This document shows positions 34,353-42,228 of a stretch of DNA of 56,266 bases, in pieces. The position numbers were made by a program, and so were the translations under genes. The stretch spans positions 678,856-735,121 of the forward strand of contig NZ_LT828540.1 in NCBI RefSeq assembly GCF_900170035.1, read 5' to 3'. The first letter of the stretch is position 1, and every line of letters begins with the position of its first letter. The notes beneath the pieces are model-generated. The model was not told the DNA's origin. It worked only from the letters and a program-made list of their open reading frames with translations, and did not search any database. The stretch comes from Desulfamplus magnetovallimortis. Lineage in GTDB: Bacteria; Desulfobacterota; Desulfobacteria; Desulfobacterales; Desulfobacteraceae.

Positions 34353-35381
34353 ATGCAGTTCATAAAACCTGATATTAATATTGATTTTACAGGGAAAAGA
34401 GTGAAAGGATTCATTTTTTCCATTTCCCTTATCATCATAAGTCTTGTATCTCTTCTATTTCATGGAGGACCCAACTATGGCATCGACTTTGCCGGAGGAA
34501 CTCTTATACAGGTAAAATTCACTCAGAGTGTTTCTGTGGAAAATATCAGAAATGGATTGAGTACCATAGGACTTGAAAACAGCTCTGTACAAAATTTTGG
34601 CAAACATGGAGAGAATGAGTTTCTGATAAGAACAAGTACTCCTGAGATGACAGGAGAGGGCTTTTCACAGTCAATTAAGGAGTCCCTGAACTCATCAACC
34701 GGCTTTGAACCTGAAATAAGGCGCATTGAAATGGTGGGACCCCAGGTTGGTCAGGATCTCAGAAAACAGGCTCTTCTTGCAATTTTTTACTCTCTTCTGT
34801 TTATTACAATATATATTTCCGGAAGATTTGAAATGAAATGGACACTTTCAGGCATAACTGCCGGCGCCATGATGTCCGCTGTCTATTTTCTTTCAGCTTT
34901 TAATGTAAGCATTCCCTTTGTTATTACAGCAGCTCTGGCTGTCTCCCTTGTGCTTTTCTGGTATCTCAACCTGAAATATGCCATGGGAGCAATTGTTGCT
35001 CTTATACATGACATTTTTATAACTATTGGAATTTTTTCCATTTTTGGCATGGAGTTCTCTTTGCCAATCATTGCTGCACTTTTAACAATCATTGGATATT
35101 CCCTTAATGATACCATCATTGTCTTTGACAGAATAAGGGAAAATACTACGCACTCAAGAAAGCTTTCCATGGAAAAAATCATCAACAGGAGCATCAATGA
35201 AACCCTCAGCAGGACAATCCTTACCTCATTGACGACCCTGATTGTTCTTTTCTCACTGTTCTTTCTTGGGGGTGATATTATCCATGATTTTGCATTTGCA
35301 ATGATCACAGGTGTTATGATTGGAACTTATTCATCAATATTTGTTGCAAGTCCAATCCTTCTTTTAACATCACGGGAGTAA
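34353..35381 (+). CDS. secF: Protein translocase subunit SecF, with extra membrane hairpin
   Basis: 342 residues. The N-terminal helix, then NYGIDFAGGTLIQVKF (about 41-56), and the membrane motif SLNDTIIVFDRIREN (about 250-264) identify SecF. Between the family RFE segment (158-160) and YAMGAIVALIHD (209-220) there are about 46 additional residues that form two hydrophobic segments (about 164-181 and 187-204). They resemble the following helix pair (FNVSIPFVITAALAV against FGMEFSLPIIAALLTI), so an internal duplication is possible. The stop lies in a 20-bp tandem repeat (35365-35403). Confidence 0.93.
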   Translation: MQFIKPDINIDFTGKRVKGFIFSISLIIISLVSLLFHGGPNYGIDFAGGTLIQVKFTQSVSVENIRNGLSTIGLENSSVQNFGKHGENEFLIRTSTPEMTGEGFSQSIKESLNSSTGFEPEIRRIEMVGPQVGQDLRKQALLAIFYSLLFITIYISGRFEMKWTLSGITAGAMMSAVYFLSAFNVSIPFVITAALAVSLVLFWYLNLKYAMGAIVALIHDIFITIGIFSIFGMEFSLPIIAALLTIIGYSLNDTIIVFDRIRENTTHSRKLSMEKIINRSINETLSRTILTSLTTLIVLFSLFFLGGDIIHDFAFAMITGVMIGTYSSIFVASPILLLTSRE

Positions 35382-35403
35382 ATTTAACATCACGGGAGTA
35401 AAT
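35365..35403 (+). repeat. 20-bp tandem duplication at the secF stop
   Basis: TAACATCACGGGAGTAAATT is followed by a second copy differing only at the last base. The secF stop codon is in the first copy. Further CGGGAGTAAAT fragments follow to about 35450. Confidence 0.7.
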
Positions 35404-35488
35404 ATACTTTTCAGGATTCAAGTCCTGATCCCGGGAGTAAATCTCCTTTTTCGTGATCACTCCCTAACCTTGAAACAAAGGCAAAATA

Positions 35489-36526
35489 ATGACTTACCTC
35501 TCCAGGTCGATCTCAATACTTTTTTATCTTTTTATTGCCGGGTCCATTTTTATATCTGGATGTATGCCAATGAAAAGTGTTGATTCAGAAGTTTATCGAC
35601 CTGGAGACTATATTGATGCAGAGAGAGAGACCCTGGCAGCCGAGCTTGACTCCAATTTGAGTGACCGCCTGGATACAATAGACGCATCCCTTAAAAAACT
35701 TGAACAGCTCCTGGCAAAACAGGAGAATTCTCTTAAGCAGCTCTCTTCCAGGTATGAAACATTGCACAATGAATACCAGAAACGCAAAACCGCCGATTAC
35801 CAAGGAACACAAGCCCTTGCACAAAACATAAAACAAGCCACTGGCAAGACTGTGGAATCAACCGCTGAGACTATACAATCAACCACAGGACAAGCTATAC
35901 AATCCACCTCAGGGCAAGCTATACAATCCACTGATCAAACCATACAAGCCACTGGTAAAACAGTGAAATCCACCGGAGAGGCTATACAATCCGCCACCGG
36001 GCAAGCAATACAGTCAACGGACCATGCCCTTTCCCAGATTTCAGAATCCATTAAATCCACTGCTCAACAAAACAGAGAAAATATCAAATCGACACCCAAT
36101 GCCATTAGCGAAAAATATGCAAAACTTTCAGAAACTGCGTTTTCAAATAGTGAGGATCCTGAAATAATATATACAAAGGCACGGTCTCTTCTCCTTGAAA
36201 ACAACCCTGAAAAGGCCGAAGAACTCTTTTCAGAGTTTTCCAAAAGATACCCTGATCATGCACTTGCAGTAAACGCACTCTACTGGAAAGGAGAGTGTCG
36301 ATATACACTGCGTGACTACAACGGAGCAATTGCCATATTTAAGTCTCTTGTGGAAAAATATCCTGATGGAGTAAAAGTGCCTGATGCGCTCCTAAAAACT
36401 GCCTATGCCTATCTATCTATGGACGATACTGACAGGGGATATCACTTCTTGAAAACAGTTGTAAAACAGTATCCATTCTCCTATGCCGGAGAAAAAGCGG
36501 CAGAAAAACTTAAAACGCTCCAATAA
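35489..36526 (+). CDS. Lipoprotein with octad repeats and C-terminal TPR (CpoB/YbgF-like)
   Basis: 345 residues. Signal peptide with lipobox ISGC (Cys25), so lipid-anchored. Residues about 45-95 form a coiled coil. Residues about 115-195 are low-complexity repeats of an eight-residue unit like TGQAIQST, with GKTVKST and TDQTIQA variants, encoded by 24-bp DNA repeats (35840-36030). Residues about 225-345 are TPR repeats of the tol-pal/CpoB type (KYPDGVKVPDALLKTAYAYLSM). CpoB-like proteins couple outer-membrane constriction to wall synthesis. No tol-pal genes are adjacent. The repeat region looks like a recent expansion. Confidence 0.82.
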   Translation: MTYLSRSISILFYLFIAGSIFISGCMPMKSVDSEVYRPGDYIDAERETLAAELDSNLSDRLDTIDASLKKLEQLLAKQENSLKQLSSRYETLHNEYQKRKTADYQGTQALAQNIKQATGKTVESTAETIQSTTGQAIQSTSGQAIQSTDQTIQATGKTVKSTGEAIQSATGQAIQSTDHALSQISESIKSTAQQNRENIKSTPNAISEKYAKLSETAFSNSEDPEIIYTKARSLLLENNPEKAEELFSEFSKRYPDHALAVNALYWKGECRYTLRDYNGAIAIFKSLVEKYPDGVKVPDALLKTAYAYLSMDDTDRGYHFLKTVVKQYPFSYAGEKAAEKLKTLQ

Positions 36527-36566
36527 CAACCAAATTGTGCAGATGTTGTGCGAACTTATTGATAAT

Positions 36567-36577
36567 CCTCTATGAGG
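36567..36577 (+). promoter_or_regulatory. Hairpin over the toxin ribosome site
   Basis: CCTC-TAT-GAGG. The right arm is the GAGGG ribosome site of the next gene (start TTG at 36586), so the site is hidden when the hairpin forms. The stem is short and its strength in vivo is unknown. Confidence 0.4.
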
Positions 36578-36585
36578 GTAACTAA

Positions 36586-36897
36586 TTGAGCTCATTATTA
36601 AAGAAAATTAAAAGACTTATCATAAAAGGTAATTATCAATTTACTCTGAAAGCAGAAACAGAACTTGAATCTGATGGCTTAATAATTGAAGATGCGCTTG
36701 AATCAATACTTAATGCTGAAGATATTTATAAAATTTTAAACAGTAGTAATCCTAAAACTTACAAAAAAGAAAAATTATATATTATTAAAAGTCTCACTTA
36801 TGATGATATTTTAATCTACACAAAAGGTAAAATAGCTAAAATAAACAAACAGGATCAATTTTATATCTTAATTTCTTCAAAAAGGTCATTATCATGA
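36586..36897 (+). CDS. DUF4258-type (MqsR-like) probable toxin
   Basis: 103 residues, basic, strongly AT-rich compared with the neighbours. The pattern is that of DUF4258: an N-terminal IKRLIIKGNYQFTLKAETELESDGL helix region (with Thr where many family members have His), IIEDALESILN, then strands LYIIKSLTYDDILIYTKGKIAKI. DUF4258 proteins belong to the MqsR/RelE-like RNase fold. The start is TTG. Its stop overlaps the ATG of the zinc-ribbon gene (ATGA). Toxin function is inferred from family and pairing. Confidence 0.7.
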   Translation: MSSLLKKIKRLIIKGNYQFTLKAETELESDGLIIEDALESILNAEDIYKILNSSNPKTYKKEKLYIIKSLTYDDILIYTKGKIAKINKQDQFYILISSKRSLS

Positions 36898-37097
36898 ATC
36901 GAGATACAATAAAATTATGCCCGATGTGTAACAGTAGTAATATAGAGCATATAGTTGGTGATCATTTCAGTAAAATAAGAGGTATAGCGCATAATGTACC
37001 ACAAACTATTTGTCACGATTGTGGTGAAGTATTCTTAGGGCCTGATAGCTTAGAAGTAATTCGTCTATACGAAAATCAAATGAAAGAAGCATCATAA
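36894..37097 (+). CDS. YgiT-type zinc-ribbon antitoxin (MqsA-like, N-terminal domain only)
   Basis: 67 residues with paired cysteines Cys9/Cys12 (CPMC) and Cys40/Cys43 (CHDC), the YgiT-type zinc finger of MqsA. MqsA itself has a C-terminal helix-turn-helix of another 60 or so residues that is missing, so this protein should bind the toxin but is unlikely to bind DNA as MqsA does. Overlap with the toxin gene by 4 nt ensures coupled translation. Confidence 0.75.
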   Translation: MNRDTIKLCPMCNSSNIEHIVGDHFSKIRGIAHNVPQTICHDCGEVFLGPDSLEVIRLYENQMKEAS

Positions 37098-37246
37098 TAC
37101 CCTTGATTTGCTTATTTTTTTTGTAAGTGATTGATTTTATTAATAGTGGAATAATTAGATAGCAGTTTTATCTTTAATTACAGTGTTTTATAAAAATGAG
37201 CTAAAAATTGGACAATAAGAAACAAACAATGTGAACAACAGAATTT

Positions 37247-38608
37247 GTGAAAAACTTTTCATACCCTATGCTGATACCTCACTCAATGATGCAATACAAA
37301 TCATGGCTTCTTCTTAAATCTGTTCCAGGTCTTGGTAATATCCTATACAAAAGGCTTATCGAAAGATTTGAACACCCTGATAATGTCTTCTCGGCTCATA
37401 TTTATGACCTTGGACAGATCAACGGCATGGGTAAAAGAGTTATATCAGCCATTAAAAACTGTCGTATTACAAAAGAGATAGAAGATGAACTTAATCAAAT
37501 ACACAACAAAGGTTTCAGAATTATCACCTTAATTGACGAAGAATACCCTCCTCTTCTGAAACAGATTCCCGACCCTCCACCTTATTTTACCTGCCTTGGC
37601 AACCTTGATAACAGCTATCCTTCCATTGCAATTGTGGGATCACGAAAAGCAACTGCATATGGCCTGGGAACTGCTGAAAAACTTGGATATGATCTTGCAT
37701 CAAGAGGCTTTCAGGTTACAAGCGGAATGGCTCTCGGAATTGACACTGCTGCCCATGAAGGAGCGCTCAAGGCAGGGGGGAAAACAATTGCTGTTCTTGG
37801 AAGCGGCCTTGCCAACATATATCCACGAGGAAACAGAGATCTTTTCAAAAAAATAGCCGCCAACGGTGCTGTTATTTCTGAATTCAAGGTACATGCCATA
37901 CCTGACCCCAGGCACTTTCCCATAAGAAACCGCATAATATCAGGCATATCCACTGGCACGATTGTGGTTGAGGCGGCTGCAAAAAGCGGTTCCCTGATTA
38001 CTGCAAGGCTTGCTGCCGAATATGACCGCGAAGTTTTTGCTGTTCCCGGCAATATCCAGTCATCCAACACCACAGGAACCCATGCTCTTCTGAAACAGGG
38101 AGCAAAACTTGTTGAAAATTATGAAGATGTCATGGAAGAGCTCCATCATATGATTCATGAGCGACCATCCATAAATGGAGATAATCCGGATATAGATACT
38201 ACTCCAGCAAGAGGAGAGGGTTTTCAAAATCTTGATATATGTACAAATTCAACAAGAAGAGAGAACGTCCATAATCCAAATAACTGTACAACTTCAACAA
38301 GAACAAAAACATCTTCTTGCGATGCTGAAGTGACTGCTCAAAATTCAAGCATCAAAAAAATCGCCGGAAGAAGTTCAAAACAATCAATTCCCATTACCCA
38401 ACAATCCCTTTTTACACAAGATAAGCATCAAAATGAAATTATAACAATGCTTGAGAACTCCTCTCCTCTGCATATTGATGTCATAATAGATAAATCATCT
38501 GCAAGTACAGCCGAGGTAACGGCTGCCTTGCTGGATCTTGAACTATCCGGAATCATAATGCAGAAACCCGGAAAAATGTTTTGTTTAGCATATCCGGCAC
38601 CCCATTGA
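37247..38608 (+). CDS. dprA: DNA-processing protein DprA
   Basis: 453 residues from GTG at 37247. An ATG 7 codons later is equally possible, as no clear ribosome site supports either. It protects incoming single-stranded DNA and loads RecA. Order: SAM-like helices with SVPGLGN (about 25-31), then the Rossmann-like DprA fold with IVGSRKATAYGLG (about 128-140), SGMALGIDTAAHEGAL and VLGSGLANIYPRGN, then a Ser/Thr/Asn-rich insert (about 305-385), then a winged-helix C-terminal domain (about 390-450). The insert includes repeated TSTRT-like bits. topA follows after 38 nt, the usual dprA-topA order. Confidence 0.95.
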   Translation: MKNFSYPMLIPHSMMQYKSWLLLKSVPGLGNILYKRLIERFEHPDNVFSAHIYDLGQINGMGKRVISAIKNCRITKEIEDELNQIHNKGFRIITLIDEEYPPLLKQIPDPPPYFTCLGNLDNSYPSIAIVGSRKATAYGLGTAEKLGYDLASRGFQVTSGMALGIDTAAHEGALKAGGKTIAVLGSGLANIYPRGNRDLFKKIAANGAVISEFKVHAIPDPRHFPIRNRIISGISTGTIVVEAAAKSGSLITARLAAEYDREVFAVPGNIQSSNTTGTHALLKQGAKLVENYEDVMEELHHMIHERPSINGDNPDIDTTPARGEGFQNLDICTNSTRRENVHNPNNCTTSTRTKTSSCDAEVTAQNSSIKKIAGRSSKQSIPITQQSLFTQDKHQNEIITMLENSSPLHIDVIIDKSSASTAEVTAALLDLELSGIIMQKPGKMFCLAYPAPH

Positions 38609-38646
38609 GGAGTTTAAGGAGAGTAACCCAGACTTGAGGAGTAAAT

Positions 38647-41112
38647 GTGAGTAAACCACTGTTAATTGTAGAGTCCCCCACCAAAGTTAAAACACTTAAA
38701 AAATACCTTGGCAAAAAATATAATGTTGCAGCCACAGCCGGCCATATTAAGGATCTTCCACAAAAGGATCTTGGAATCGACATTGAAGATGATTTCAAGG
38801 CAAAATATATTACCATAAAAGGCAAATCAAAAATTGTTCAGGAGCTTAAAAAAGCAGCAGGCGATACTGACATTGTATATCTTGCCCCTGACCCTGATCG
38901 TGAAGGTGAAGCAATTGCTTTTCATGCTGCTGATGTATTAAAAAAAAAGGGACGTCAATTTTACAGGGTTCTTATTCATGAACTGACACAAAAAGGTATC
39001 CAGGAAGCCCTCAATTCACCAATGGAACTGAACTTTGACCGCTATGAAGCACAGCAGACCCGCAGAACACTTGACAGACTTGTTGGATACCAGATATCTC
39101 CCCTTTTATGGAGAAGGGTTCAAGGAAGCCTGAGTGCCGGCAGGGTTCAGTCTGTTGCAGTTAAAATAATTTGCGACAGGGAGAGGGAGATAAGGGCATT
39201 TGAACCTGAAGAGTATTGGAGCATAACAGCCCATCTTGAGGCGCAATCTCCGCCTGCTTTTCTTGCATCACTTACACGCAAAAAAGGCAAAAAAATATCC
39301 ATTGCAAATGAAGATGAATCAAACTTTATTCTGAATGAACTTCAAAATTCAGATTTTATCGTGGATCGTATCACCATAAAGACAATCAAACGCAATCCAC
39401 TGCCCCCCTTTATCACAAGCAAGCTCCAGCAGGATGCAATTAACAGGCTTAAATTTTCGGCAAAAAAAACCATGATTGTTGCCCAGCAACTGTACGAGGG
39501 AATTGATATAGGAAAAAACGGTCCCGAAGGTCTTATTACCTATATGCGTACAGACTCCACCCGTATTGCAGCCGAAGCAGCACATGAAGCACTGGAACTT
39601 ATCCGTGAAAAATTCGGCTCAGAATATGCTCTTGACCAACCCCGTTTTTTTAAAAACAAAAGCAAAGTGCAGGATGCCCATGAGGCCATTCGCCCCACTT
39701 CTGTATTTAATACTCCTGGAAAGGTTCAGCCATTTCTCACTCCCGATCAATTCAGGCTTTACGACCTGATATGGAAAAGGTTCATGGCATCACAGATGGC
39801 CCAGGCCATAATTGACCAAAAAAATATATCAATACAGGCCAGTGACTATACATTCAGCGTTGGGGGAAGCACAACCAGATTTGAAGGGTTTATGGCCCTC
39901 TATTCTCCCACTGAAAATAGACCTGACGACGCTGGTAAAGATGATAACGGCAATGACAATAAGAATAACAGCCCGAATAATTCCAGCGAAAGTGTCAATA
40001 TTGATAATGACACTGATGATTTCAGCAGAAATGGTGAAACTGAATCCGGAAAAATGAGCGTGAATTATGGATTATCAACAACTGATGAGGAGAGCAGCTC
40101 CAAATCTGCCACAACAACCGCCAGTAAAGATAAACAGGTACTTCCCCACCTTGAGGAGGGTATGAAACTTGGGGTTAAAGAGATCATACCAAAGCAGCAT
40201 TTCACAAAGCCGCCACCTCGATTTTCTGAGGCATCACTTGTAAAGGAGCTTGAAGAGAACGGAATAGGCCGACCCAGTACATATGCAACAATTCTATCCA
40301 CCATCAGGGACAAAGGATATGTGGATCTTGTTAAACGCTATTTTATACCAAGCGAGCTTGGCTTTATTGTAAATGACCTTCTTGTTGACTCATTTCCGGA
40401 AATCCTTGATGCTGCATTTACCGCAAATATGGAGAGTCTTCTTGATAATATTGAAACAGGATCAAAAAAATCCATTGAGGTACTAAACGAATTTTACCAA
40501 CCATTCAACAAAAAACTGGAACATGCAAAAGAGCACATGCTCAGTGTTAAAGGGGTAGGTATTGCAACTGACCTGAAGTGCCCTGAATGTGAAAAACAGC
40601 TCAATATAAAAATTGGTAAAAATGGTCAGTTCATTGCCTGTACAGGATATCCGGAATGCACCTTTTCAAGTAATTATTCACGTGATGAAAAGGGAAACAT
40701 TGAAATTCTGGAGACTAAAATTGATAACACAAAGGTGAAGGATTGTGATTTGTGCGGTAAACCCATGGTCAGAAAAGAGGGAAGATACGGAGAGTTTCTC
40801 GCTTGCACAGGTTACCCCGAGTGCAAGCATACTGAATCTCTTTTTGCCGCAGAACCTGCTAAAGCGACAGACATTAAATGTCCACTTGAAGGATGCGATG
40901 GTACAATCGTAGAAAAAAAATCCAGGCGCGGCAAAGCATTTTTTGGTTGTAACAGCTACCCGGAGTGCGATTTTGCATCATGGGATAAGCCTGTTAACAA
41001 ACAATGCCCAGAGTGTGGATCAACTTTTCTTGTGGAAAAAGAGACCAAAAAAGAGGGACTTATTTTGAAATGCCCTGTAAAGGGCTGTAAGTATAAAGAG
41101 AGTCAGCAGTAA
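38647..41112 (+). CDS. topA: DNA topoisomerase I
   Basis: 821 residues. GTG start with GAGGAG upstream. The Toprim domain has Glu9 (IVESPTK) and DPDRE (82-86). The catalytic tyrosine is Tyr299 in TYMRTDSTR. Four zinc-ribbon units end the protein (CPECEKQ, CDLCGKP, CPLEGCDG, CPECGST, each with CTGYPEC-like second halves). Between the core and the EASLVKELEENGIGRPSTYA block lies an acidic Asn/Ser/Asp-rich insert of about 75 residues (about 420-497) that is not part of the family fold. It relaxes negative supercoils. Confidence 0.97.
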   Translation: MSKPLLIVESPTKVKTLKKYLGKKYNVAATAGHIKDLPQKDLGIDIEDDFKAKYITIKGKSKIVQELKKAAGDTDIVYLAPDPDREGEAIAFHAADVLKKKGRQFYRVLIHELTQKGIQEALNSPMELNFDRYEAQQTRRTLDRLVGYQISPLLWRRVQGSLSAGRVQSVAVKIICDREREIRAFEPEEYWSITAHLEAQSPPAFLASLTRKKGKKISIANEDESNFILNELQNSDFIVDRITIKTIKRNPLPPFITSKLQQDAINRLKFSAKKTMIVAQQLYEGIDIGKNGPEGLITYMRTDSTRIAAEAAHEALELIREKFGSEYALDQPRFFKNKSKVQDAHEAIRPTSVFNTPGKVQPFLTPDQFRLYDLIWKRFMASQMAQAIIDQKNISIQASDYTFSVGGSTTRFEGFMALYSPTENRPDDAGKDDNGNDNKNNSPNNSSESVNIDNDTDDFSRNGETESGKMSVNYGLSTTDEESSSKSATTTASKDKQVLPHLEEGMKLGVKEIIPKQHFTKPPPRFSEASLVKELEENGIGRPSTYATILSTIRDKGYVDLVKRYFIPSELGFIVNDLLVDSFPEILDAAFTANMESLLDNIETGSKKSIEVLNEFYQPFNKKLEHAKEHMLSVKGVGIATDLKCPECEKQLNIKIGKNGQFIACTGYPECTFSSNYSRDEKGNIEILETKIDNTKVKDCDLCGKPMVRKEGRYGEFLACTGYPECKHTESLFAAEPAKATDIKCPLEGCDGTIVEKKSRRGKAFFGCNSYPECDFASWDKPVNKQCPECGSTFLVEKETKKEGLILKCPVKGCKYKESQQ

Positions 41113-41137
41113 AAAGCTTTTCATAACCAATCAGCTA

Positions 41138-41210
41138 AATGATTGCGAGGGCATAACAACGATGCATGAAAGCCTTTATATGTCAGTATGTTATGAAAGC
41201 TTTCTAACCT
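41138..41210 (+). repeat. Family B-related repeat, copy B6
   Basis: AATGATTGCGAGGGCATAAC then ATGAAAGCC...GAAAGCTTTC, related to the fragment at 17935-17995 (reverse) and to B5. Located 25 bp after topA. Confidence 0.5.
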
Positions 41211-41228
41211 ACGGGTTGTAAACGACAA

Positions 41229-41262
41229 AAGGGTTACAGTATCTAACTGCAACCCTTGTATT
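41229..41262. terminator. Probable topA terminator
   Basis: AAGGGTTACAG-TATCTAA-CTGCAACCCTT followed by GTATTTT. A closely similar hairpin sits at 41378-41409, so the pair looks duplicated. Confidence 0.6.
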
Positions 41263-41377
41263 TTCGGCAAATAAACAGGGAAGCCATTGGCAAACTGGAT
41301 GAATGTTTCACAAAAAATTGTAGTGCGAAAAGAAAAACAAAATCAATTTTTGCTACATTTTCACTACATAAACAAAA

Positions 41378-41409
41378 AAGGGTTACAGCTTATTGACTGT
41401 AACCCCTTG
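41378..41409 (-). terminator. Terminator of the tRNA-His/tRNA-Arg transcript
   Basis: On the minus strand GGGGTTACAGTC-AATAAG-CTGTAACCC is followed by TTTTTTGTTT, a good intrinsic terminator 8 nt after the tRNA-Arg 3' end. Confidence 0.75.
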
Positions 41410-41416
41410 AAATCAT

Positions 41417-41493
<77 letters not shown>

Positions 41494-41533
41494 ATATTGA
41501 ACCTGCAAATAGCTGTAATAATCAGCTAAAGAA

Positions 41534-41610
41534 TGGGGTGAGTGACGGGACTTGAACCCGCGGCCACCAGGGCCACAACCTGGTGCTCTACCAACTGAGC
41601 TACACCCACC
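41534..41610 (-). tRNA. tRNA-His (anticodon GTG)
   Basis: Includes the encoded extra G at position -1 (opposite C73) that marks tRNA-His, and CCA. Acceptor GTGGGTG/CACTCAC, anticodon loop TTGTGGC, T arm CGGGTTCAAGTCCCG. It lies 41 bp upstream of tRNA-Arg on the same strand, so the two share a transcript. Confidence 0.95.
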
Positions 41611-41695
41611 GCAAAAAAACAACTCGGCCTATATATCAATTTTTATCTGCCATTGCAACAATTTTCTTTTATGGCAAAAGAATATGGTAACATCT

Positions 41696-41795
41696 CTGCA
41701 AAAAACCTTTGCAGTTCTGCGACAATAATTACCGATCCTGCAAAAAACCTTTTCAATTCCGAAATAATCACTTCCGATCCTGCAAAAAAAAAATT
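41696..41795. repeat. 42-bp tandem repeat, 2.4 units
   Basis: Units start at 41696, 41738 and 41780 with CTGCAAAAAACCTTT, then CCGA..AATAAT.AC..CCGATC. A period of 42 keeps reading frames open on both strands, which explains two short ORFs here, neither with a ribosome site. It lies upstream of tRNA-His. Confidence 0.65.
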
Positions 41796-41948
41796 TCCGG
41801 TGCAGGAAACACAAAAAGAGGTTAAAAATCTGTCTGAATTGCAAAATATTTGCAAATGCCTCATCACTTACCAAAATCATATTGACCCATGAATGAAGTT
41901 TGTTTATTATTTTTCGGCGTACACACCAAATGGTAAATAATTCATTTT

Positions 41949-41989
41949 AACATAAATGGCGGATATCCACCACAAACGAAGTTATGAAA
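41949..41989 (+). repeat. Family B left-end fragment
   Basis: AACATAAATGGCGGATATCCACCACAA... matches the left hairpin part of B units. It forms the leader of the next small gene. Confidence 0.45.
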
Positions 41990-42003
41990 AAGAGAACCCC
42001 ATT

Positions 42004-42180
42004 ATGAATACTTTTTATGTATTTATTGCAAGGATTATACTTGGCATGGTTTTCGGCATTCTTATTACAAGAATATTCAGGCCGGAATGGACAATTTTTC
42101 ATGGAGTTGCAATGGGTGCAGGACTTGTTGCTGTTGCCTATGTTATGTCCATGATACGACAAAAGAACAAAAAAGGTTAA
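42004..42180 (+). CDS. Small two-helix membrane protein, unknown
   Basis: 58 residues from the internal ATG at 42004: two hydrophobic segments (about 3-20 and 30-48) with a short RIFRPEW loop between and a KKG tail. The longer frame from 41956 would add 16 residues encoded by a family B fragment, so it is less likely. It ends 48 nt before selB on the same strand. No family recognised. Confidence 0.5.
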   Translation: MNTFYVFIARIILGMVFGILITRIFRPEWTIFHGVAMGAGLVAVAYVMSMIRQKNKKG

Positions 42181-42228
42181 AGTAAAGACCTGCACGATGG
42201 CAAAAAACAATTAAGGAGCTGTTGCAAA

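Noticed and set aside
41653-41892. 79-codon plus-strand frame (and minus-strand counterpart) over the 42-bp repeat
   Set aside because: Open only because the repeat period is a multiple of three; no ribosome site, no family, opposing frames equally open. Kept as a repeat, not a gene.
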